A DNA stretch of 64,000 nucleotides from Armillaria gallica (taxonomy: Eukaryota; Basidiomycota; Agaricomycetes; Agaricales; Physalacriaceae), in assembly GCA_037576215.1 (NCBI GenBank), contig JBANDB010000015.1, positions 248,001-312,000 of the forward strand, read 5' to 3'. Positions 1 through 12,245 of this stretch are shown piece after piece. Position numbers and translations under genes: made by a program. Position 1 is the stretch's first letter, and each line of letters starts with the position of its first letter. Below the pieces are notes generated by a model, which was not told the origin of the DNA, did not search any database, and saw only the letters and a program-made list of their open reading frames with translations.

Positions 1-538
1 GAAGATATTATTACCATAAAGACGAGTTGCGCTCTAGGCCACAACTCCGAGGAGATACTAGGCAACGTCAGTACGCATGTATAGCGCGGCTAACTGATGT
101 CGCGCAGCTGAGAGACCAGGATCTGGCCCTGAGCCAGAGCTCTGAGTAAGCGCCAAGCAATGGCGTGATTATGGCAACATGCACGGGACTCAGGAAAAGA
201 AGTTCCGCCAGCCAAGAGTTACTATTTAAGGTTGTATTAATATGTAGAGCACATAGTATAAATACCGTAGTATAGTAATAGTGTACAAGTTTCGGACCCC
301 CCTTGTTGGAGCGCAAAAGCCCTCAGCTTAGCGCTCTAGCTTCAGGATTAGTTTGTAGCTTCGAGCGAGAGAATAGACCATTTATTGATAACATTTGAGT
401 GACTTGAGTAGCGCACGAGGCATAGAAAGCTAGCGTGAGACTTGTGTACGGTTTGAGTGATTGGTTGACTGCGCTCCACCCTGAGAATAAGAGATATTGT
501 GTCATTGCAGACGCGCTCTTGAGTTTTGAGGGTTTCTT
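1..538. other. No recognisable gene
   Basis: Short open frames occur on the minus strand, but none shows a domain, a splice pattern or similarity to another part of the window. I see no terminal repeats. Confidence 0.4.
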
Positions 539-780
539 GTGACGCGCGGTGCTACAGGTGGCAGAGGTTCAAACCCTTTGGTCTGGTTAGTGTTCGTACA
601 GAGGCCTTCTTTTAACATGCAGCGCTACAGGCGGCACAGGTTCAAACCCTTTGGCTTGTCAGACAGGGTTTATTTGGTTATTGTTTCTCTGGATCGGCAC
701 AGGTTCAAACCCTGTGGGTCTACGATCAGTTTGGAAGCTTGAGCGCGTGGGTTCAAATCCTGTGGCTTGAGTGGACGTGT
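539..780 (+). repeat. Tandem array of tRNA B-box-like motifs
   Basis: Four copies of a motif close to GGTTCAAACCCTTTGG lie at about 565, 639, 702 and 750. The first two are embedded in a longer shared unit that starts GCGCTACAGG. The core GGTTCAAANCC fits the consensus of the internal B box of tRNA genes and tRNA-derived SINEs. No acceptor-stem pairing or convincing A box could be drawn, so these are not tRNA genes. The array may be the decayed head of a SINE or a simple tandem repeat. Confidence 0.45.
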
Positions 781-3219
781 TTTGTGAAGGGTTTCTGCTT
801 AGAGCGCAAGCTTTGAGTCGTGTTTAGGGTGTGTTTAAGTTGCTTGTAGTCACCTGTGTGTGTCACGCAAGGCTTATTGAGGGTTTTGTTGGTGTGTGGC
901 AACGAGTTGTGTATTGTAGTACACCTTGCCTTGAGGCCCGGCGACATCTGTCGCCCCTCTTGTTATAAAAGCCTTTGGACTTAGAGAGATCTAGATACCC
1001 TACAAGCGCTATTGCTATACGTGTGTATCATATATTCTGAGAGTTTAGTTGTATTGCTTCAATCTGCTTCTATCGCATAATATCCCCCCAAGAACTTTGA
1101 GGGTTTGTGTGTGTAGTGTTGGGTGTGGGTGTGATCAGTGTCTTCGACGCTGTTGCATTTCTAGCCTGCGCGCACAGAGTCTCTTCAATGCACAGTGCAA
1201 GAACATGGGGAACCATTCTCTGACCAGCTTATAACAACATTGGTAAATGTTCTCTTCCATCTAGCATGCTGATTGATGATTGAATTCAGCTTGCATTGTA
1301 GATACGCACTGCTCGAGCAAAGATCCATTCAATATTGAGTGGTATGTGTATCATATGCCCTTCTTCTCATTTGGCATAATCTTGTTAAGGTCCTAGTGTC
1401 TGCCTGTCTTTGCTGCAAATACCAGAGAAACGAGAGCATGTGTACGCTTTGTTCAAGGTGTGGCATTGCTATTGAAAGCTCCGGTATGGTGACTAAAACT
1501 TATCATGAAGGTCCATCATTGAGCGACAGGATCCTGGAAAGCTAAAGCATTCTGATCACTTAGTGGTTCATAGGCTGCTCAAATCGCTACTGAGAGTGGT
1601 AGGGTGCCAGATGCCGAGCAACCAATGTGGAGTGACTTGAGCTATATCTGTTTGGAAAAAGACACACAGGATGATATCTTGACTATGGCTAGTCAATTCT
1701 AATGTAAAGATGGGTGAACGAACCATATGGCACATCCAGCTGCCCAAGAAAGAATGGTTTTCGTTGGTTCATGTACTCTTGTATGTGTCAAATTGTTTGA
1801 TACCCATCATAGACAACTGATTGAGTTAGTAGGCACTTATTTTCAGGGTGGGTGTACCTTCTGTAAGTTGAGCATAATCACTTTTGGCAGTTTGCCTCGT
1901 TAATCTGACTGATATTCTTTGTCTAGACATTGTTATTCATATTCAGAGGAACAAGGGATTTGGTGACTCCAAAGTATCTGCGTTGATTCCCTCACAGATG
2001 CAAATGCAATATCCAAAGGTATGCTCCTGGCATCTGAAACCTTCTTCATGGTGGGTTTCTGATAGCTATTCAGACTCCAAAATTAATGAAGTGCATGGGG
2101 TCCGGACTGTGTGCTGTCCTATGAAGGATTGACCTGAGTATATCCTGGCTTCTTCAGCAATTTTCCCTGCATCATCTTTAGATGACCATAAGTGCCCATG
2201 GTCATTGACGAATCATTGCTGTAGTGCCTGTATAAGTTGACCATCTTCCCTCCAACAACATTGTCAACAGGAATAATAGCAAGACTTTCTGCACGCCTTT
2301 ACTACCTATGATGACAGAGGTTTGAGATGGTCCACTTTTGTGCCAAATCAATTTGTGCCGAACATTCAAGTGCCAGAACCCAACACCGCCAAGATCGTAC
2401 TCACTACCTCCATGGCGCATGTGGCTCCACACATGATGAAAAGCACCAGTTCATATGCGATTGACTGGTTCTACCCATCATCATAGACTCGCCTACTGGA
2501 TTTACAGTGCTTTGGACCCTGGTCTGCTGCAGGAGTCACTTCAGCATTTTCTTTTTCTATCTCAAGCTTACTACAGTGAACATCAATTTACAGCATCCAT
2601 TAGCGACCTATACCAGAATCAATCAACATCACCTCATTTCCCAGATGAAATTATCAATCACCATGGGATTTGGGGTTTGCAAGATATGTTTCTTTCCATC
2701 CGGCTTCTCCATTACAGCCCTGTGCCATCATATGTGAGCTCATATGTGAGCCTTGACTGCCTTTCCTTCGTCAATGTCATATTCCCCACTACATAGTCCT
2801 CCTAGTCTAACCATCATATGGGCCACCATCTGTTACTGACCATACACCACCTTTTGCGGACACCTTTGGTCAGCACAATTACGAGCATACAGCAAAGTCA
2901 CAGGGCTGTATTGGTTGCTGGCGAGTATGTTAATATTACCAGTGATAATGGAGCTCTGTGCACCTGATAAGGCAGCTATCAGAAAGGCGCATTCCTCCCT
3001 TGAAGCACTGCCACTCAAGTACGGCCATCAACAAGTTACTGCTGTGATTTACGGTATCACTTGAATCACTTAGTGTTCAATACGTATAAGGATATTGGCG
3101 CATAGGGTGGCTTAATGGTGTGATCTATCATGTGACAGCTATATATTCTGTCAAATTCAAGGCTCTTACACTTTGACTAGTGACTTGTCATCCGTCTGAC
3201 TGACAGTCCAATTGAAGGA
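781..3219. other. Unassigned stretch, possible promoter or LTR remnant at its start
   Basis: A TATA-like sequence (TTATAAAAG) lies at about 963-971 and is preceded by GC-richer sequence, which recalls an LTR or a Pol II promoter. I could not find terminal repeats to prove an LTR. The rest holds only short open frames with no recognisable domain. Confidence 0.3.
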
Positions 3220-5096
3220 TGAAACCAATGGATAAGGATGAGGGTATGTATTGATTTTCTTTGTTTTGCTCATATGCTCCAACTAAGGAAAGTCTGTAGT
3301 CAAAGGCTACCGAATCATGGTCTGCGGACTGGCTACAAAAACAAAAAATCACTCACTCTGGAATGATGGGCTGTACATAGTAGTATTAGTAAGTATGTCT
3401 TAAAGCAGCAAAAGAACACTTGATAACATCTCTACTATGCAAAGCTCCCCAAGGTGACAATCTCTGCCCACACTGAGATCGACCAAGTGGAGGAGGAGAT
3501 CATCGTTCCATTACAACAGACTACACTGGCAGAAAACCTGTGATATTGGCCTCCCTTGCTGATGCTCCCTGCTCTATGTTCGGTGCTCCACGCCTCTTAG
3601 ACCAACTCAACCTCATCCTCGGCACATCATACACCATGAACACCCCATCCTTACCCTCCCTTCTTGAAGATTGCATCATGAAGGAATATGACTTTGGTAC
3701 TGCCTACAGCTGTCTTCGTGCGGTGTAGTACACTGAGGACTAGAATACTGTCTGGGATGAACTACATGGTTGTGAGGCTGAGGATCAGGAGATGCAATGA
3801 AAGGCAGTGTCTGGAAACAGAGATGTCGATCCGGACACATATCCTCAGCATGTCTGGGATCTGTACAGAAATCGTGTCATAACAATGTGGACTACTGGCG
3901 AACCATATCCACATCTGATATCACATGCTTGGGTGGACAAGAATGATCATGTGGATGTGTGGACACCCATCAATGGATGTAAATGGCCTGTGCCTATTCC
4001 AAAGGATGCCAACCTCGACCTGATCCACATTGAGATGCTAAATAGGGGCATGGAGTATGTGTGGTTGGATGTGCTCTGTTTAAGGCAGAAAGGAGGGCTG
4101 AAGGAGGATCTGCATGTGAAGGAGTGGAAGCTGGATGTGCCCACCATTGGATCAATCTATGAGATAGAGAAGGTTTACTGTTACCTGAGTGGGCTGGGGC
4201 AGCCAAATCCATGTGACAGAGGACTATAACAGTCATTGTTGCTGGTTTAATCATGCTTGGATGCTGCAGCAGATCAGATGGAATGGTTATGAAATTTGTG
4301 AAGTTACACCAGATGGGCCATTGGATGCAAAGCCAGACAAGGACAGGAACTATGACACTGAGGTCCTGACAACATTTCACCAGAAGCTGCAGGGCCTGAA
4401 ACGCTTGGACTTCCAAACATTTGACATGCTGGGGGAGATGTGGCACCAGATGTCGACAAACCCAGCGGATAAGATTGCGGCAATGACAATTCTTCTGAAG
4501 TCATCCACAATACCAGTGTACTATGAGAACCAGTCTCTCAAGGATGCATGGACAGCCTTCATGAATATGACCAATGGCAACATATGGGGGATATATTCTT
4601 TTTTTATCCTGAACCAGGAAATGCAGGTGCAAAATGGTGACTATCATGGAACCAAGTCCTGGAGAAGTCTCTGCCTAACCATGATATATGGGAGGATACA
4701 TATATGGGCATTTGAAGGCATATAGAGGATGATGTTAATCAATATCAGGAGCTCTGTGTTGAAAACGGATTTGTGTGGGGGTTGGCTGTATTGGGCTTAC
4801 CAGGAACACATAGATATGGGGAGTTGGTTGTTGAAGATGTGCACAGGATACAGTATGTGTTCAACATTACTGCAATGCACCAGTACCCCATATCTGACAA
4901 CACATATACACTGATTGGACCTGAGGACAAATCTTACTGGCTCATCAAGCACCAGTGCTGGGTGCAGTGGGTAGTCGGGCAAAGACTGTCAGATGAGCAC
5001 TTCAAGAAACTGTCAGTGTTGACAATGGCTGGAGACATGGCAAGAAGAATGTTGGATGTCACAGGCAGAGAACAGCAAGTCAATATTCTAGTATAA
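3220..5096 (+). pseudogene. HET-domain gene, decayed copy
   Basis: This is a broken paralogue of the HET-domain gene at 62692-64000. HET domains trigger heterokaryon incompatibility and cell death in fungi. From about 3427 the translated sequence follows the right-hand copy, with the motifs SHAWVD, WLDVLCLRQ and CYLSGLG in the 3807-4229 frame and the CWFN..W..Q box in the next frame. Lesions seen by comparison: a one-base loss near 3518, two Trp codons changed to TAG (3726-3728 and 3741-3743), a frameshift near 4200 and further shifts between about 4640 and 4770. The C-terminal part is open at 4773-5096 and ends at a TAA. The first exon may be at about 3220 before a GTATGT donor. Many CG sites of the other copy read TG or CA here. 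Confidence 0.8.
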
Positions 5097-6157
5097 TTTG
5101 GGTACACACTTTGTGGTTGTCTTCAAGAGTCTGAATTCCTGACTTGAACAGCATTGAATCCATCACTAGGTTACCAGTTCTATGTTCATCCTAGTTCTTT
5201 TCTGGAATAGAAGATTAAGCAGGACTGTTTTTGTAGATCACTAGCAATCCAGTCCATTGTAGAATACTAACAAAAAAGCTATGAGACACATTCTTATCCT
5301 TCGATGGTCAAAAGTTGCTGTAGAAGTTGAGATTCAAAAGTTTTTCGTCAGCGAGAGCTTTTGGCAGCCTATTCTTCTTTCATTCAAGACCGAAGTTGGT
5401 GAGATGAGTCGAGATGAGTGATCTGCAGGAACAAGAGATGAGAATTGGACAGAAATAGCTAAAGCAAGGATCAGACCTCAGCTAGATATGAAAGAAAGTG
5501 TATACATGTCTATTGGCACCCACTGTTATTCTAAACTAAATGGCAAGAAAACAATACAAATTCAGTCTTGTTCCAAGTTACTGACTTTTCATTCCCTCCT
5601 ACAGGCTTCCTGCACCTATGGACAAGGGAAACCTATGCGGGGTAGACAACATGGCATAGGAACAACACAGAAGGTGGGTTTTACTGGCATCTAATGCAGG
5701 AATTACCATTAATAATCATGACCACATAGAAGAGAGGCGCATCTTCGAAATGAGAGATAGAGAAAGTGGAGTCGCATGGCCCGAATACACTAGAACATAT
5801 TCTGGGGTAGGAGCAGTACAAGCCTTCAGTGAGCAGGACATTGATGTGATGCAGGAGTGCATGCACAAAGTCACATATCAAGAACAACAAATGGAATAGC
5901 AGAATGATCATGACAAAATAAAGGAAGAGTCAAACTGGAGATCACATGCTCTTCAATGTGCCCTTCCACCTAGATGGATTATCTGGGAAATCACAGCAGT
6001 CACTGCTTGATATCGAAGATGGTGCGACTCCTAGAGAAAGCTCTGGTCTACCACAAACAGAAAAGAGGCAGAGATTGAGTGCTTAGACTCTTGAAACTGA
6101 GCGTAGACGTGAGCAACAAAAAGGTCGCACCCCACCAGCACTGCAGTCGAACCGAAC
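5097..6157. other. No recognisable gene
   Basis: AT-rich sequence downstream of the HET relic. Only short open frames are present and none resembles a known family. Confidence 0.4.
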
Positions 6158-7160
6158 TCAGAAATTCCATCCTTGGCGACTGACCATATCAAGTATCAGT
6201 TGGCTTGCTGGAACAAAATCTTCCATACAATGAATGTAGGAATTTTTTCCTTCGTTTTTGCCATGAACCTTATTCTTCACTGGCGAGACATCGGTGACAG
6301 CGTCAAAGAAGTTGACAGTCCAAAATGACACTTTACCATGATTTCTTTGAGCCACCAACTTTGCATTTTTGTGTCGCAGGGAAAAGTGTAAAAACCAGTG
6401 TATTGAGTAGCCAATATAATGAGACATAACAATATCATGGGAAGCAATGTGGATCAGCAGTAAGCCGAGAGACCTAAAGCAGGAATCAGTTATCAAGAAT
6501 GCAACCGATGCATGAGTGATGGACATACTAGTGATAGAACTTCATATCTGCATCACTGATAATACTCCTACAAGCTGAGAATGCCATCATAGCCTGACTA
6601 TATGCATGTTCTGAACATGGTCTGTTCTTCGGTAAGTGATGAACAGCACTGACAAGAGTGATACGTGCCATATCTATTCCAACAAGTGCCTGACAACTTG
6701 AATTCTCCCTCCTTTTCCCTGCAGTGTCATCATGGAGACTATATTGATATCACAACTGCTGTGGAATGAGGTGATAGCTCAAGATGGCCTGCTAGTCGAC
6801 TATGAGTAAAATAACATTGTCCAGAGCCACTGCCATACCATCTGGATGCATAAAGTTATCTATCGTTTACCCTGCTACCTTAAAGCATCATCCAGCTTTG
6901 ACACGACAGTCCTGTACAAGCAAGGGCCATGTGCTTGAGAACGAAGCAGCCACCACCAAATTGTGGACAGAGATTGTGCCAAGGGCAAGCTCTATGGCAA
7001 CATCGAGGAGGTCTCCATGGATGGGGATGGATAGGTATCATGGCTGACTCTTCGTTGTCAGATTGGGGGCAGCATGGTGGACTGTGGACATCTGAGTCTA
7101 GATATTTTTGGGCTGGCCCACTAAATGCCCCCATCTTATGCTGCCAGGTGTCAGTTCCCA
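6158..7160 (-). pseudogene. Degenerate segment duplicated at 17.6-18.5 kb
   Basis: This segment aligns by eye in the same orientation with about 17620-18470. Shared stretches lie near 6400-6530 against 17705-17835, and near 6740-6800 against 18060-18120. Minus-strand frames contain fragments similar between the two copies (for example MGAFSGPAQKYLDSD here and MAAFSRPGQDYVDSD there), so it is probably the remnant of a multi-exon minus-strand gene. I do not recognise the family. No continuous frame survives. Confidence 0.45.
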
Positions 7161-7169
7161 GAAGACAGT

Positions 7170-8735
7170 GTGCACTTGTCATTTGTATACACTACTGTAA
7201 CCAGTAGCCACAACGTAGGAATTCTTGAAGAGGAGGTATGGGAGAGGTTCATAGAAGCAAGAGGTGCTGTATCCAATGGTGAGTCTAACACTGTGGTCTA
7301 AACATCTGTGAAGAGATGACATTGGTACAATGGATAGGGATCTGTATTAGGTCCATCAATCCATACATCAATGCCATTGGAACCGGTGTACATACCTGTC
7401 AATACAAGGAAGCTGAATGACAGAACCTGAGGATTGAGTCTATCTGAAGGAAGGTACAAGTACGCTGCTTTGTTCATGTCTTTGTTATCTAGTGAAAATC
7501 ACCATTGCCATGCTAACATGGTGCTGATGCGACTGATTGATTTTCCTGGAGATTAGGCCACATAATAATCATCAATAAAAGTGAGAGAATGAAAGAAAAG
7601 GAGGTGCTATGAGTTGCATAAAACTGGTTGGATAAAAGATAGGAGAGAAAACAGGTTACCAGGCCTTAGAAGATGGGGAGGGAATGTCAGTAGTCCTGAA
7701 CTGCTATCTGATGATGTGGAAGTTGGCCTGATCTTGGACTGCTGAGCAACAGAGAAATATTGTCACCTCAAGTTCACATGCAGGGCGAAAGGAGTATATA
7801 GGAACAGCAATTTTATTCAGTCCTATGTAGATACAATGTATCTCTGATGCAAGGTGTCAGCAAAATCGTAACCAGGTAAAATGGTAATGGCATACAAAGA
7901 GGTAGAGAACATTGTGCTGAATGGGTCCCTTAGGATACTGTATTCTGCATGACGAATGTCAGGCAAGGAATTTTCAGTGATGAGAAGGAAGAATTCACCA
8001 TCTAACATTCACATGGAAAATCCTGGGATATCATGCTCAGCTTGTGCCTTTGAAGACTCGTGAAAGAAGCCATGCTAACTATTACAATATCCGTGAGTTC
8101 CTATAGCACCAAATGATGGGATTGAGCCCGGAAGTTTCGAGAACAGTATAAAGACTCACCGGTGTCATTCCAGGGACTGTCTTCAATCCTAGGATCTGAG
8201 AACCAGTCATTTCCAAGAGTAATAACGAGTTAGGCAGCCCTGTCAAAAGAACACTAGAAACTGCAGACATAAAAATCAAGAAATAGTGGGTGACATGCAA
8301 AGAGAAAGGCCACACTGAGTTATCATGCATCTGCATCATGGCTGGGTACAAGCTCCATGCTCGCCTTTGTCTTCCTTTAATGCATCAAAACCAGTTATAG
8401 AATGGTAGTCCCATGACATTAAACGAAGGGAAAGTGCAGGGAAGAGGTGTGTATGTGCATGAGTTGCAAGATGTTTGGCATCAGGAATGAAGGGAAGGAA
8501 GGAATGCCAAGTCGGAGCCTCAATCACAGTGGAAGTCCCCCAGACACTAGGCATGCAGGGACCCTTGACGCAATTCTGTGGGAAAGCCTGTTGAGTCCTT
8601 CCGGATCCGCACTCGATGCAGGGCTGCTTCATTCCATACAAACTACCGTTCCCTTCTTCCCAATAAATTGTATATTTATGCTGTGTGGCACAGTTCCATT
8701 GCATGCAGTGGCTGACAAGAAGATCACTATTCATG
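7170..8735 (-). pseudogene. Divergent-module gene, minus-strand arm, decayed copy
   Basis: Read on the minus strand, this follows 47.4-48.85 kb (plus strand); 58.2-59.13 kb follows the first half. Conserved islands include the 5' block at about 8336-8735, a short exon before a GTGAGTC donor near 8160, and a terminal open frame at 7823-8008 that ends in the same place in all three copies and shares the pattern SLYAITIL..xDFA.TLHQ. Homology to 48.25-48.85 kb continues down to about 7170. I do not recognise the protein family. Frames between the islands are interrupted, so this copy is probably dead. Confidence 0.5.
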
Positions 8736-8739
8736 AAAT

Positions 8740-8872
8740 GCCTGTTCTTTGCTCATCAATGGACTGGGGGACTTTTAGAGTCAGGGTCTCTATTGGTGGT
8801 GCGCTCAAAAATCAATCAACAAGGGCTTACGGGAGCCAAATTCCCATGCACAGATGCGTGAATGTTCAATGA
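8740..8872 (+). pseudogene. Divergent-module gene, plus-strand arm, first exon copy
   Basis: Starting MPVLCSSMDWGTFRVRVSIG, this short frame is nearly the same as the minus-strand frame at 58.16-58.06 kb and related to the start of the 47.3 kb minus-strand copy. It faces away from the 7.2-8.7 kb arm with almost no gap, so the pair probably shares a promoter. Downstream continuity is destroyed by elements A1 and B1. The family is unknown to me. Confidence 0.4.
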
Positions 8873-9073
8873 ACTCAGTTGTGTTCGGTCCGGGTGGTTG
8901 CCGGTGCATTAAGTGACTGGCTCCGGTCAGTTATAGGGTCCATTGCAGCTCTTCCCATCGTGAAATGACACTCTGCTTATTTGAGATGACCCTGCATTGA
9001 TAGAATCAATTATTTCTCATACAACATTGACTTCCTTTAGCCAAATTATGACATTCTGAAATGCTTAGTCCGG

Positions 9074-10765
9074 TGATGAGCCTAGATTTCTGTGGCAACA
9101 GCAACACCCAAAACTCGGTGAGAGCTTAGGCAATTAACGTAGCAACACAGCAATCAAGGCAATGTGTTTGCGAGTGGTTCGGTGCACCTCCGTGCGGTCA
9201 ATTCCTCAATAACACAAGATACACTGCGACTTTCAGTCAGCGAAGTAGTACTCTTGGTCAAGGAGTACTAACAGACGTTGGCTGTAAGCCAGGAAGGATC
9301 TCGATAAATGAGAAGGGATGGAATCTGGTATGATGACTTGAATACCAAGAAACCGTGATAGAAACTGTGAAAACGGTCTAGAGACCATGAAAATAGGTCT
9401 AGAAATCATGACAATGGACTAGAAATCGTAGCAACGGTCGAGAAATCGTGGGGATGGACTGGAAAACGTAGGGAGGTGCTAGTAAACATTGCAATGTTCT
9501 AGTAATCGTGGGGGAGGGCGAGTAATCATGTGGAAGGACTGGTAATCGTAGCAATGCTCTAGAAATCGTGGCAATGGACTAGAAGACGTCGAAATAGCCT
9601 AGTAAACGTGGCTTGGGGTATACCTAATATTGTGAGTCAAAACAATAGCAATAAACGTACGGAGACTGCAAGAAACTGGTAGAAATCGTAGCAACTGAGG
9701 TGCTGAGTGGGGTGCTGCGGCAATAGATGCACGGCAACTCCGAACAATGATAAAGACAAGGGTGATCCTATGGAGCTGAACTGGGCCTACACAGAGGCAA
9801 TACTGAACTGGGTGATGCAAACGATGGCGATGTAGAAGGTGAAAGCAATGAAACAATCCTATGTGGTGAAAGTGAAGCAATGTTGTGGCATTAAAAGACA
9901 AAAGCAAGTTATTGATGCAAGACTTCGTGTATTGGTGCAACCAACAACGTTTAAAGAGTAAAGCAAGCGGTGGGGAATAACTTGTAGTAACCGTAGCTGA
10001 CTGGTAATGCTGTAGCCTCGTCAACTGGGTACGAACTAGCTCTAAAAATGCGGTATCTACCTAGTTTTTATACTACAAGTACGATTTTATAAATAGAATA
10101 TTCTTCGAAGCCTTAGTAATGCTGTAAGTCCTTGGCTTTTGTAATAGCCATAGTAAACATATGGTATTTGTGGTTCTAAAGTAACAGCAAGTCCTCAATG
10201 TTGCCATGTATGGATGCAAACCGTGTGGTTTTATTGAGCGATGAGCGGATCATAAGGTGCTGTGTAGCTGCGGATTATTGAGCTGCAGTTGCCGTGCTGA
10301 GGTGTATGCGTGAGGCAACGATAATTCGAAGTCTTGGCACTGTAACAGCCTTAGTAAATGCGGTCTATAGTTGCCGTAGCTGTCATTATCGTAGCTGGGA
10401 GGGTACTCGCATCAATCACATCATTTCATTAAATGATTGATGAGCACATCAACCAGATGCTTCTGAGTGATGTAGCAACCCCATTTTAGGATGATTGTCG
10501 ATCAAAGATGTCTTGCTGTGATGGGATACGGTAATTGTGATGCGAGACGAGCTGGGAAGGATAACAGAGTGTGTGAGGGGTGGATGCTACGGTTATAGGA
10601 CTGTATCTGAATGTTTGTGGCTTATACTGCGAAAATCCGTGGTATTATCGAGTGTTGGCAGTGTTATGGAGTATGTGAGGATTATAATGGCGTCGTTTCG
10701 AAGATATTGGGTGATGGATGGCTAAATCGGCGAATTCTGAGCGTACAGAGCCTGGAGGCTCATCA
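9074..10765 (+). mobile_element. Element A1: 1.69-kb LTR-like insertion (solo LTR?)
   Basis: One of four copies in the window. It starts TGATGAGCCT and ends in the exact inverse AGGCTCATCA, so it has TG...CA ends and a perfect 10-bp terminal inverted repeat. The flanks are CCGG (9070-9073) and CCAG (10766-10769), a 4-bp target duplication with one CpG-type change. There is no transposase or gag/pol frame. A TATAAATAG box at 10088-10096 is kept in all four copies, which suggests an LTR promoter in plus orientation. I favour a solo LTR; a non-autonomous inverted-repeat element with 4-bp duplications is the alternative. Confidence 0.75.
9360..9601 (+). repeat. 20-bp minisatellite inside A1
   Basis: About 13 tandem units of roughly 20 bp, consensus close to AGAAATCGTGGCAATGGACT. 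The same array has about 7 units in A2 and 14 in A3, which accounts for most of the length difference between copies. Confidence 0.8.
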
Positions 10766-10791
10766 CCAGATCCGACTCTGAAATATTGTGT

Positions 10792-12159
10792 TGATGTGCT
10801 CGGTAACGGCGAGTGGCAAATGGACTAGAGGCTGGCAATGAACACCAACAACACTAAACCAATCACTAACTCTACACTTATCACCAATGTATTGAATTTG
10901 GGCATTTCGAGTACGATGGAAGCACTCTGCAGACTTCAATAATCAAGGAAAGTTGTTTAAAGACGTTTTATTTCATTACTAGTGAGCTATACAAGCATAC
11001 TACTTGCACTAGCAGGGTTGGTAAGACACAATTGGATGGATAGTGACTTGACTTGAGCTATTGTGCTCGCTCTGACTGGGACTGCTTTGAACTAGTGGCT
11101 CTCTTTGCCCTGTAATGTCTTACAAGTGAATAAACACTTGACTAGTCGCTTTCTAGGCAGACTAGTGGCGCTCTTGGCCTAAGAATAATACTTTAAACTT
11201 CGAGAACTTGCTTGAACTAACTTCGAAACACTCTTGGCCTTTGCAGGACACAAAAGATTGCTCTAAGACACTTCTATTCACTCAATGCTATGGGTAACTT
11301 AGCGACTAGTAGCCGCTTCGTCAAGGTTAAGCACAAAAGCCTTTAATTGGGGCACTAGATACTGACTAGTAGGTCACAATTGCAGGGATGGCTTGCCTGC
11401 ACCGCACGTGCGCCTATTCTACTACTTATATACTGACAAACAAGGTACGATCGAGCTATAAATAACTGGCTAGAGGGGTATTATTGATAAGGATTTCTTG
11501 GCTAGTCACGAATAATGGTGAATAATCACGCAATAGTCGGTCTAGAAACGGTCACTTGCTGACTAGTGAGCCTAGGAGCTCCGCTAGTGGTGGTATTCCG
11601 TACCCTTGGTGCAGCAGCGCTCCACTAGTGCCAAGGATAAATGACTAGGCCGGTGAATGTGCCTGTAGCAGCTGTCGATCGTGATCGAAGGCGCAGCCCG
11701 GCTATACTAGTCCCGATCGTAATAGATCTGTATCACGCTAGTTGGATCTCCCACAAGGTTAATCTGTTGCTAATTCATTTCTAAGTCCTGCTTCGAGATT
11801 GCCGTGTGACTAGTTAATCTGACTTAGGCGTTTGTGCCCAGATCGGTCCACTAGTGACTGAACTTCACGAGATTTGTGTCCTCTGCCTCTGGTTGGGTGC
11901 GCTAGTCGCATTACTCGTCCACTAGTGGCCATATTTATTTAGCCCTGCTAGCATTCAAGTCACTAGTATGGCTGGCTGGTAGATTTAACCCACTAGTGGT
12001 ATCGCATCTAAGTCCTGGCTCTACTAGTCGCATACTAGTCTAACTATCAGCTCGAAGCCTCAGCTATAGTCCTTTAAGTATCACTAATGTAAGATAGATA
12101 TGCAATAGTATTATTATAAAATTGCAAAATCTAGGTGTGAACGCGTAGACAGCGTATCA
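10792..12159. mobile_element. Element B1: 1.37-kb ACTAGT-rich LTR-like insertion
   Basis: It starts TGATGT and ends GTATCA (TG...CA ends, 4-bp TGAT/ATCA inverse). The same sequence is present in reverse orientation as B2 at 29340-30707. Flanks are GTGT (10788-10791) and GCGT (12160-12163), a likely 4-bp target duplication with one C-to-T change. It has no long open frame. CTAGT, mostly as the palindrome ACTAGT, occurs about twenty times. It lies only 26 bp from A1. It is probably a solo LTR; orientation is uncertain. Confidence 0.7.
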
Positions 12160-12245
12160 GCGTGTCAAATTGAAAACATGTACAAATACATCATGGGCTA
12201 CTATATCCTTATTTTTTTTTGCAATGAATGAGACTGGTATCTCAT

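Noticed and set aside
539..780. A cluster of four tRNA genes.
   Set aside because: Only the B-box-like part is present; no acceptor or anticodon stems can be drawn.
3994..4446. A 150-codon minus-strand frame opposite the HET relic (and the equivalents at 63337-63657 and 63590-63892 opposite the intact HET gene).
   Set aside because: It is the antisense shadow of the HET domain, whose plus-strand motifs are unmistakable.
9599..10024. A 141-codon minus-strand open frame present at the same place in A1, A2 (14630-15055) and A3 (22984-23409).
   Set aside because: The three versions differ at over 10 percent of residues while the DNA is very similar, there is no domain, and it runs through the region around the element's promoter. 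It looks like an open frame kept by shared descent, not by selection.
10537..10725. A 62-codon plus-strand frame repeated in A1-A3.
   Set aside because: Low-complexity composition and no family; same reasoning as for the 141-codon frame.
10792..12159. ACTAGT sites as cloning or assembly artefacts.
   Set aside because: They are spread through a mobile element present in two orientations with target duplications, so they belong to the element.
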